64,000 nt of DNA, taken from contig NC_134455.1 of assembly GCF_047948215.1 (NCBI RefSeq), positions 302,330,147-302,394,146 on the forward strand. Reading direction: 5' to 3'. Both the position numbers and the translations under genes were made by a program. A model generated the notes under the pieces. That model searched no databases and had not been told where the DNA came from. It saw only the letters and a program-made list of their open reading frames with translations. Below are positions 37,801-49,800 of this stretch, piece after piece (within the stretch, counting starts at the first letter, position 1; each line of letters starts with the position of its first letter). The DNA comes from Lycorma delicatula. Its lineage: Eukaryota; Arthropoda; Insecta; Hemiptera; Fulgoridae.

Positions 37801-40800
37801 CAGTTGTTATGCAAAGTGCATACACTTCAGGGTTACTCCCCTAATCGTAGAATCGTTAAATTTTTTAAAATCGTTAATACTAGACAAGCAAGATTAAGGC
37901 ATGATTTAATTGTTGTTAAGATGTGTGTGCGTGTAATTTTATATATATATATATATATACTCATACCTATACGAGTAAATGCTTGAATATTTTTTTCTTA
38001 AAATCTCTTTTAGGATTGGATCCCGCATTTCCTTTGTACATGTTTAGTGGACGCCGTGGTCATCTATCTTCAACTGATGCAAAATTTGTTGATGTAATTC
38101 ATACGGATGGTGGAGTTTTTGGGTTTCCTGTTCCAATAGGGCACGCTGACTTTTTTCCGAATGGTGGTTATCCTATTCAACCTGGTTGTCGCGTAGCTGA
38201 ACTTTTTAGAAACAGGGAATTAAGGTATATTAGTAAGTATCGTTCAAAAATGAGAAAAAAACAATTATTTAGACATAATTATACAACTACAAGAAAAACT
38301 TCACTGTTATCATTTTACACTACTTTAACTTGGTTATTCAAAACCCTTGTATTTTGTGCTACTTTATTTACAAGAAATACAGTATACTTGTTCTGTTATA
38401 TTTATAATTTTACTGATATTTACCCATAATTTAAAAGTAATATTAAAATATATTAATTATAAAATGAGATCTATATATCGACGTTTGATTTTTGACACTT
38501 CACTTTAATTGGTGAATTTAATGCCATGGATGATAATTACTCATTTTTAAATAGGTTTATGAAACATTCTTATATAGTAATATAAAACCTTATTTTTTCT
38601 TCTAAAAGCAGATAAAATTAAATGAAAAATTATTTCGGTAACCAGTAATTTATAGAAAAATAAATAAAATATGATATAATTATACTAGTAAATGGTTTGT
38701 TTAACTCAAACGAGGTTCTTCTTGCTCAGTAGTCTTTTTTCCTTCAAATATTATGTAAGATAAAACGCAGAAAGTTGGCAAAATAACAACTACCAAGGTG
38801 AATTTCTTCATAAAATTCCTACTAAATATTTATTATCGAGATGGTGAAGGAAGAATTTATTCCTAGTTTTTAAAACACGTTATCTGAAAAGTATACTATA
38901 TTTTTTCTCTTATAATAAATATTTTTTCGTCCTGTGAGTTTTTTTGCAGAGAGAACATTTTATCGTAATTTCTTGTAGTAATCGCTAAATTTTCCTTATG
39001 ATGTAAAATTAAACAAAATATTGTTCTTTGTCCATAATGATTTGCTTACTAAACCAAATCAATCAATCAATGCTAATCAATTAATTACTAACCTAATTAA
39101 TTTTATTTAATTACTGTCGAAGAGGGGATGCTTAGACTAAGTGTCTGAATGCATTTCAGTCATTACAGACGAGCTTTCTTTGCCTTCTACATAGCAATTA
39201 TTCTTTTACATAATTAATTATGTAATAATTATAATTATTTTATAAATAAAACAACACAAAATATCTTTTCAAAAATACTACAAGTTACCACCTGATATTG
39301 TAGTTTCCATTCCGCATTGTATAGTAATACAGATATGCATTGTAGAATAAGAAAATGTAAGTTGTAAGAAAATCAATGAAACTTATTACTTTTACATCGG
39401 TTTAGTCTTGGTAGTATTTTAACTCAAAATAGAATTGGTATCTCATTCACATGAACCAGGAAAGTATAACTTTTGGCAATTATATACAAATGTATCAAAT
39501 ACTTTCAAAATCACCGTTATTAGATCCTTCTTTTTTCTTTCATTTTGAGTAGCAGGGAAATCAAATAGTAAACACTTAATAAGAATCTCAAATCTGTTAA
39601 CACATGTGCTCAAAAAATTGGTCATTCTGTATAATCAGCTCAAACGTGAGAAACTTCTCAATTTGATTTATAAATATATATATATATATATTTTTTTTTA
39701 AATAATTCTATTTATAGTCGCTTTAACAATTAAAAGTCATTAGCGACTTATCAGTGTAATGTAACTGTACCGGTAAATTTGTACTCTTGAACAAACTCAG
39801 GTAGACTACTCCTGAGACGTGTGTTTAATTGAAACCCAACCACCAAAGAACACCGGTATCCACGTTCTACATTTCAAATCCGAATAAAAGTAACTACCTT
39901 TATTAGAATTTAAACCTTAGAATTATCGACTTCAAAATCAGTTAATTTACGACAAGTTTACCACTAGACCAACGTGGTGGATTAAATATAAATTTTTCAT
40001 AATTTTTCACATTAATTTGTTTGTCTATAATTAGACATTTAAGGTTTTAAAGCTTCTCTCTTACGTTAACCATTTATTACTTATTCAATCCACGATCTTG
40101 TGGATTATACTTTCATCTATATGAAGGATTGAGATTTCATCCCTTTTTTTTATTTTAATTTAACGTTGAAATTCCTCTTATTATATCAGTGGTTTTTAAA
40201 CTTCTAAGTTCATCACTACTCCACTTGAAACAATTTTCTCAAAATAATATTCAGGTAAAATATTAGCTAGTTGTGCGGTTTCAACCGTCAGCAACATAAT
40301 CAATAGCCCCGTGCTTTGTGACCGCATTAGTGTCAACAGTAACAATTAATTACCATAATTTTCGCATATTAATTATTGCTACTATTATTATTACTATTTA
40401 ATTATTATCAATACTGGTTTAATGTGGTTGATAATTTGGATCTATGTCGTCCAGTAATTTCATCAGTAGAATCAGTAAAAATTTCAAAATTTTCTGCATC
40501 TTCTTAGAAAAACTTTTCTATTATTGCTTCAAAATTGGGCTTTTACATCAAAGAACCCACTTTTTTGGACGACATAAAATAAATAAAAGAATATGATTTA
40601 GAGAGAATTAAGAAAAGGAAAAGTGGATAAAGAATCTAATGCAAAGTATGTGTCTACATAAACTAAATATTAGCGACAGTTAGATGTACGTGTCTCAGAA
40701 TAAGATGAAAATAACTGGCACAGTAGAACTAGACAAATTAAACGTTTACTGTATGGCTACCAACTAAAACCTATGTGTACCTAGACGAATTTAAATAATA

Positions 40801-43800
40801 GATTGTGGATACTAGTGTTCTTTGATGGTTGGATTTCAATTAACCATACGTCTCAGGAATAGTCGACCTGAGACTGTACAAGACTGCACTTCATTTACAA
40901 TCACATATCATCCTCATTCATCCTCTGAAATAAAACTTTACGGTGGTTCCGGAGGCCAAACAGAAAAAGAGAGAGAGGAGTGAGAGAGAGAGAGAGAGAG
41001 AGTTGTAATACACTTTGTCGTATCAGTGCTAGCAGCATAGTTATTTTAAGTAGAATTCTGTAAGCATCTCCTACACACATACTGTTTAAGGATAGAATTC
41101 CGATGTAGATCTTATCAAAATCAACACAAAATCAACAAGGTTTACCGCTTACAGAACTACTTGTTTTAATAATATGGATAAATTATTTATTGTTTACCTT
41201 TTACTTAAAATATTTTTATGCACCTTTCATTGAACCTATCAGTAATGAGGTTTCATTAAAGTGAATAAATTTTCAAAAATTCTCCTAAGAATAAGCAATA
41301 TAACAATAAATTCCTTAAATATTTTTTGTTTATGTGAATTTAATTTAAATAATGATTAATAATATATATGTAAAAATTTATCCTTTCATTTTATATATAT
41401 ATAATGAAAGGATACATTTTTTGTTACTATCAGAAGAGAAATAACAGCTGTTATCCAGCTCAGGCTAATATGAATAATAGCGAGAGGATATTATTATTTT
41501 TTTAATTAAAAGGATTTTTAAATATAAATTAATTGAAAGATAAAATAACTTAAGTGGATTGTAAAAACAAAAAAAAATGTGAGCAAAAATAAACTAAATC
41601 GACAGTTACCGTTACCATTTAATAACGGATAAACTATAAGAGAAAAAGAACCCTGTAATAAACTGTTATAGAAGTAAACGTATAAAAAAATTTACCAAGT
41701 GCAAAAGACATGTTTGTGTGGGATAGTAAACTAGATGCAGTACATAAGTCAGAAAACGTAAAAGTTAGTTATAAAAATATTGTTATTGAATATAATAAAT
41801 TTGTTGAGTTGTTAATTACTCAATAAAACGAGTACAATTTTTCAGTGTTGATCTACTGCAAATTAAAACTTATTGTAATGTACTAACAATAAATACATTC
41901 TAATTAAGAGGTCTTAAGTTATAAAAATTAATTAAAAACAGATGTAGTGCTTACCATATTGGTTTCTATATTAGTTGATCTCGGGCTCGATTTTCATCAA
42001 ATCTTTTACTTATTATTTTATTAATGTAATTTTTCTCTCCAGAATGAATACATGCTAATATGTCTTAGATCATAATAATAAAACAAAAATATTCAGTGAG
42101 CTCCCGTTTGACCTATATGAGACTCAAAAAAGCCGTAATTTCTTCGGATTAAGAGCAAAATCTACCTACAGCTGATTTAATTTTTATAAAAATAAAAAAT
42201 GTTTTAATGTTTTTAGAATAATATACATTGAAGTGTTGTATGTACTGAGTACGTATGTATCAATACATATGTATAAATACGCATTGACTGTATGCATATT
42301 TTGTTTATTTTTTTTATTTTTCTGTTATAATTAGGACACAATCAATACTTGATTAAAATTCGTGTTTCAAAATGAATACAGACTTTTAGAGCTATGTAAT
42401 ATTTCTCAAAATTCACGTTCATTGATTAATTATACATAAAATGAAAGACTAAGTCAAATAGTTTTAGTTGTGCGCATGCTCTAAGGTCTACATATTACGG
42501 TTTACGCGCTAGCTTTGCAAATGAAATGATTCACAGTAACAACGAAGACTCTTCATCGTGTCGTATTCAGCGACCAATCAAGATTTTATGTTAATGGAAA
42601 AGTAAACACTCATAATTTCCGTATCTGGAGATCAGAAAATCCTTACGAAATATTACAATGTAAACGTGACTCTTAAAACTGAATGTTTTTTGTGATGTAT
42701 CCCGACGGTAAGTTAACGGGCCGTTCTTTTTCGCGGAAGCAAGTGTGTCTGGAATATGCCATAACTATGACTCTTTCCTGAACTGCAATACGAACCACAG
42801 AACTTTATTTAGCAACAAGATGGTGCGCCTCCTCATTGGCATAACGCTGTACGTGATCGGCTGAATGCAATTCTCCCTGGCCGCTGAACTCGTCGGGAAC
42901 CAGATGACAAAGCTTGTTTTCCGTTGCCTCCACGTTCGCCCGATGTGACCTCTTGTGATTTTTTTCTTTGAGAGTTTTTTCTTTGAGAAGGATCAAGTGT
43001 ATGTACCACCGTTACCAGCTGACCCACTCGTTTTGAGACAAAGGACTGAAGCAGCTGTCGCATCAATTACTCCAGACTTGCTGATTAAAGTATGGAATGA
43101 ACTTTCCTATCAGCTGGATGTGTGCCGTGTGACGAATGGTGGTCACATTGAGCACTTATAGAAAAAGTCGTTTGAGTTGCTCTTTCATTTCATGTACAAT
43201 TTATCAATGTAAGTAAAACTTATTAAATATTACATGACTTTAAAACCCCGTTTAATAAAGCAAATTACATTATTATTCTTTACTATTATTACATTGTGGT
43301 TATTAAGCATTATTATTTTTGCATTATTAAAATGGCTAATGATGTTTATTCAGATATTTACTTTTTATGTAATTCAGTTGCATGCAGTCATAATCGAGCT
43401 TGGATGTATTATACTGAATCAGTAAATAGGCCATTCGCTTTTGAATCTACACCCTGTAGAGATTATGATCATTATTTAGAAAATCGTTGCCCTGGAGAAC
43501 CGATTCTTGGAGTCAGTTATGATGTACCTCAACCAGAAATGGCATACATGGGGTTTACAGCTAATAAGAAGTAAGTATCATATATTAAATATTATAGCCG
43601 AAATATATGTTTTTAATTTAATGGCACCGGTAAACTAAAAAAAAATGAATGTAGGTATCAGTTGTTTAAGGTATATTCAATAACAACTCATATTTCCTTC
43701 TATACCATTTAATTACGACACAGCGTTGGATGCATAATCAACGTGGGTTTATCTGTTAAGGCATTTTACTAGTTCAAAAATAAAAGTGCATTTGGTTTTT

Positions 43801-46800
43801 TTTGTTACAATCGTAGTGACGCTAATTTATTATCAGTCTGATGATCTTCAAAAATTTACTAAAGAACGGGTGCAGAATTTTACACGTAATCTACAAATAT
43901 TAATCCCACTACAATTGCTCTGCTATGTAGCTCTAAACGTTTTTCACAGTTGTAATGTATGCGGTTTTAGTTTATTTTTTGAAAGCAAGTAATTTTCAAA
44001 AATCTTTTCATAAATTTTTTAATATAATTTTTAATGATAAACTTTTCGTAAAGATTTATACCTAATCACTGCAAAAGTCAAGAAGTGCAGAGATTAAAAT
44101 ACTTAGATAAAAAGATAAACCGTAAGCAATTTTTTTCCAATTTCTTTAATATATCATTAGAAACGATATTTTTCATAACAATAAAAAATGTGAGTTGAAG
44201 CATATATTCTGTGAAATGGATTAAAAAAATCACTTTTGCTTTTGGACAATAACCAACTATCTTGAAATTAGTCAAAAACCATTACTAACTTCCAACGTTA
44301 CAGAATGATGTACTTTGGAATAAACAGTTCGTATTTCTTTCAGAAATACACTAGTAATTTCGTTAGTACCTAATCAAAATGGTATGTCTAAATAAATAAG
44401 AGAATATAATTAAGACAGAAACCTAAAAGCAATCTAGACCATTGGATTTAACAGGATAATTCACATCGCTGGGCAAACGATGAACACAATTAAGCTTATA
44501 TTTTTAAGCTACGTGACCTCCCTACATGATGAATGATATGATTAGTCCATGATTTATTAATTTTTTGTTTTTAATGATAACTGAAAAAAAGGTGTTCAAT
44601 AATTTCCCCTACAAAATTAAAAAAAAAACATACTAAAGAAATTTTTTCAGTTTTTATGGACATATTGATGGCGCCTAGGAACATGTGATATTGAATGGTT
44701 CTTTGTAATGCCGTAGTCTCGAGTTATACTATAATCTTTTTTATCAATACTGTTTAGTTAAAAGGGAGCGTTTGTTGAAAGTGCAGTAAAAATAGCGTTC
44801 CGTTTGTGCAGTAAAAGAATTTTACAAAAATGGTGATTGTTAAGAAGCTGGACAGAAAGAATTTATTACTTTTAATTTGGGCTTCATATCCAGTTACATC
44901 ATCTGTGGGTAGGAAAATCCAGTTCTACCAAAACCAACCGAACGCCAAAAACTGTCGAAGCAGTTATAGTCTTGTTTCCGCAAAACTGATAACATTTGTC
45001 ATTAAACTTATTTGAGAAGAATATTGACTCTAAATTTGATATTTTATTATGAAGGACTCTAAAAGGAATTACATAATTGTATTTAAAATGGCCATATGGA
45101 GTTGTGGTTATTATAACTTCAAAACAATTCAGTAACATGAATCAAAGCTTCTCGGAGATAACCTAATAAACTGTCACGTAGTTTCAAAAGGATTGAATTA
45201 CAACTTTTATATTTCAAAGATATCGATACTGCTTTACGAAATTTGTTTTGAAATGTATCACGATCCGGAACGGCGATATGATTTAGTTTAAGAAATCAAC
45301 AGATTTTCGGTTTGTAGTTTCTGTTAAAGAGAATTTTTACAAAGCTAAATGTCCTCTTATAGTCCTCATAACCTTAAAAAAATGAACTAAAGGCTAAGAT
45401 TCACGAAGAGAACAAAGAGATCTTCTTTGTGATATTGCAGTAACTTAAAAATGAACTTGCATTTATTAAAGGAAAAACTCATATTTTTAAATAATCTTCA
45501 CTTAGCAGCATATAATTTTTAAGAAATAAATTATATAAAATGATTGGCGTAGATTTAGATTTCAACAGCCGTGTAATACGTAAATAAAAATTTATTTAAA
45601 TTTCATTACAAATTTATTTAAATCGTCTATTCTTATACAGTATTTTATTTTACATCATGTAATTGCTCGATTTAAAAATAATCGAATAATATGAATCGAA
45701 AAACTGTCTAAATTCAAGACCTGGAGTAAATTACCTATTGACTTTGATGATACATTGTGGTTAATACTGTGTGGATAAATATTCTTCTTAAATGGAAAAA
45801 AATACCGAATTTTTTTAATCACTCCTTTATTTGATTCAAATGGTTTTACGATAATTTCATATTTCGTTGTTTATTAATTTATTCAGTATGTTTTAATAAA
45901 ACAGCTATCGGTCGTTAATATAAAGTGTGAGCTATAATTTTTACTTGTAAATTCTGAAATGTAACTTGAAAAATACTTTATAACATGTATCAGATACATT
46001 TAAATAAATTGTATTGTTTATTCATCGCATCGAAATTAGGTTTACAGTGATATTCACAAAATTATTCCCTGAAACTACTCAGAGATTAAGAATAACGTAG
46101 CAGCTAACCTTCAGAATAGATCCTATGGGTCTATAGCTGAAAAAAATATTCCTTAGAACATCTGATATTGTTAAGTTGTCTGTAACGTGTACGCTACTTA
46201 AATTAAAATATTAGTTATGTTTAATGAAATAACTTTTTGTAATTATAAAATGTTCAACATTTTTTCAATTATTTTCCATCACTTATAAACCTAGATTGGG
46301 TGTGTTTATGTAAGTTACCGCAAAACCGCATAAATTATTACAGATGTTGTTTATTCATGTATACTTCAGTCTTCTTTTACAAATATAAAAGTGTATTTTA
46401 TTAAAAGGAAAAGTTATGTAAAATTTATCTTCATCGAAGTGTAAATACTGTGTTATATAAACTAAACATTCACGTAGGAAGAAAAATGGATTCCGTAACA
46501 CTTATATTATTTACAATTAGCAATGTTTCAATTAATAGTAAAAATACTTATTGTTTTGGTGGTTACAGATCAAGAACAAATTAAATATACTTCAATTATT
46601 AATAATTCAGGACTGATAAATATGAATCCTTATTGAAAAAAAAATTATTAAATTCATCTGGTCTTACCAACATTTGGGCTTAGAAGATTTTCGGCAATAC
46701 TGCATGTCTTCCTTGATACCAGGGTCATTCAGAAATCTTTCGGCCTGACTCTGAGATTGTGCAAGATAAAATGACTACATACTTGTCAAGTATGATCGTT

Positions 46801-49800
46801 TTAGTAGTGTTCTGCAAAGTTTCTGACAGGAGTTTAGTTGGTGGTTTGTGGTGATCGAGTAAATCAAACAAGTTTTGATATTTTCCGAAAAACTGAAGTT
46901 TGAGTTGTTATAAAGTAGTTTGTTTTAATAGATTTAACTCTGATTGGTATAAAAAAAAAAGTTAGATTGCACTTAAAAGAATTTTTTCCTTTTTTCGATG
47001 GTAACAAAATTGGACTGCTGAATTTAAACATGGTCGTACATACATTCAAGATTATGAACGCTCGAAACTTCCAAAATCGGCTACTGAACGACGAAATCGT
47101 TATAAAATTCCAGAATGCCGTATAAAATGACCGCCGACTTGCTGAAAAGTAACTCATACTTGCTAACAATACAAACATCTCAACAGACCGTTTCTACATT
47201 TTATGTAGAAAAATATACTGCATTTTATTCAATGTTTTATGTATGAAAAAAGCTTTCCATAAAATAGATGTTGTGTTTGTTAAAATCGACCTAATGTGCA
47301 TTCAATTAATGATATCTCCAGGATGTTTGCATTTATTTAAACGCAATTCCGCTGAGTTTCTTTGACGTTTTATAACAGCGGATGAGACATAGATTTACCT
47401 TTACACGTCAGAGTCTAAACAGTGACTAGGACCAGGTGAAAGTGCGATAAAGAAAGTGAAATTAGTTAAATCTGCAGGAAAGATCACGGTTTCGGTCTTT
47501 TGGGATTCTCGTGTTGTGGTGCTCATACTACAGCTGAAAAAAGGCAGGAATATCACTGGGGAGCATTGCATTTCACTATTGGACCGATTGAAGGGTGCTA
47601 TTCAGGCAAAGGTCCACATCTGGCCAAGAAGGAAGTGTACGTTATTTACGATAGTACTCTTTCGTATTGTTACTGCAAAACTCCATGATCTACCACCCTT
47701 CAAAGTATTTCATCATATGTTGTATTCGCCGGATTTTTCTCCCAGTAATTACTTACTTTTTCTAAACCTAAAAAATGGCTCACTGGATGAAGTTTCACAT
47801 TAAATGATGAGATCAATCAGAAACAACCACTTATTTTTCAGAGGTGAACAAATCCCATATTGAGGGTATAAAAAAGTTTGAAAGTCGTTTGGTGGAAATG
47901 TATAAAATTGCAAGCTATACATATTGCATTGAAAAATAAAAACGAAAATTTGTGAAAAATTTTACGTTTTTTTGGTCAGAACTAGAACTTTTCAATCAGC
48001 CCTCGTATTAGCGGTTTCAAAGCGAACTGATACACAATTTCTTGAAAAACTTTTATTAGTTTGTTGCTATTATTCTTATTATCAGTAATAAAATTCAGAA
48101 GTATTAATAGTGTTTTTGAATTATTATATTTATTTTATAGAATAAATTTAATTTCTAAGGAAGAATATATATTTTTTTTTGGAAAGGGAGAAAATGTTGA
48201 AAGAAAATAATTAAATCATTAATCTAGACGATTAGTTTACATTATATCTATGTCTATGTGAATTCTATATTAGTTAATCTTTTATAAACTTTAAACCTGT
48301 TAAATTAATGTTTTTTTCCAAGAATTTGAAATATTTAAAATTAAATGGTTAAAAAAAAGAGAGTAAATAACACTGAGTATTTCCAAATCTGGAAGGACTA
48401 CGGTAAGAGATGAGAAAAGAAGGAAACAATGAAAATCACAATAAAAGGGAAGGGACTATAGGGAAATCATGTAGTTAAGGGAGTTGCTTCCTTGATAAAC
48501 AAAAGAATATGAAAATCTTAAAAGATTTCATGCACAAGTGAGATGCCTATGAAAACAGAAAGTAATATAACGGAACTTAGGATACACTGACTGAATAGAT
48601 TATGATGTAAGATTGTACAAGTATGAATAGAAAATCAAATCTACTAAAATCCCATCAAATCTAAATTTATTACACATTCTAAATCTCATATTAAACATCC
48701 CATCAAATATCACTTTACTATATTATGGGCGTATTGAGTTACCTCGCTGACATTTCTATGCTCTGAATAATAGGAAGAATTTTATTTTAAACACACAAAA
48801 AAAAGGAGGAGGTTCTTAGTTTGATCTACTTGTATATTTATATCCTTACTTACTACCAGATTCATCGCTTTCGAGTATATGTTTGATTTTTATAGAGGAA
48901 ATTTCACTTTTCCTCAAGTAAGTGCAACAATACGTAAAATACATCGTTTTAATGAATTTGTTGCTTACATGTCACAATTTCTTATGACTGTAACTCATAT
49001 AAATTATTTGAGGTACAGGTGGCACTAACCAAAGTTTTCCTTTCTCTGAGAATAATGATGTTTATTATATAATCAGTCCCTGTGATGAACAGAATGAAGG
49101 TGTCACTAGATAATCAAAAATCATTTGAAAAATGTGGGCTCAACATGTTGACATGAAGCGGTATGTTTGGCTCAGTGAAGAAGGTGATAAGGAAAACTAT
49201 GTTATTCCTCACTCTTAATAGAAAAATTGCCATTTCCGGGAGTGTTCTTGTCTTATATCAGATGCCAACGATTAGAGTGCCCCAACACACACACTTATAT
49301 ACAGAGGAATTCCTCTGTCAGTTTGGTAGAAAGTTGTATCCGGATGAAGTCATCATTTTTGAAATTAAAAATTAATAGTCACGTAGACTGTTTGTTGAAA
49401 ATTTTATTTTATCGCTTGTACCATTATTTAATACTGGATCAGTATAGCATAACAATATGTAAATTGAGATTGTTCTGTTATTCAAAATAATTTCATATGA
49501 AACATCAGCTATAAAACTAAAGTTATCAAAGTAATGTGTGTCTCACAAAGAGGTATATGCTTTTGATTTAGTATCACTAACCTATTCCTCCACCGATGTA
49601 TTGAAATTTTACATATCTTTTAACAATGATTCTAAAAATGTTCTGTGAAAATTTCAATTTTCTAGAATTTATAGAAATAAAATGGCGGCTTTCAAATTAA
49701 AACATCAATTTCAAATAAACCACATGTTATATTCATTACCAAATAGTGGTAGAAATGATTAAAAACAGATGAATTACAAAATGAAAACAATTCTTTACAG

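Larger units (their letters stand above)
34361..38013 (+). other. Lipase intron 4 (3.65 kb)
   Basis: GTAAAT donor, CTTTTAG acceptor. Contains a Helitron-like element, a repeat at 35680-35950, a full SINE and (TA)n runs at 37251-37272 and about 37939-37960. The remainder is AT-rich and unrecognised. Confidence 0.8.
38233..43377 (+). other. Lipase intron 5 (5.1 kb)
   Basis: GTAAGT donor, GTAATTCAG acceptor. Contains two SINE copies, a GA microsatellite and a transposase fragment. 38240-39710, 39990-40775 and 41010-42540 hold AT-rich sequence without recognisable content. Confidence 0.8.

Noticed and set aside
37923..38429. 168-residue ORF as an independent gene
   Set aside because: Its middle is lipase exon 5; the ends are intron sequence on both sides of good splice sites.
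42805..43066. Minus-strand ORFs of 63 and 77 residues
   Set aside because: They are shadows of the plus-strand transposase remnant.
43296..43574. Independent small gene
   Set aside because: The frame is lipase exon 6 plus upstream intron read-through.
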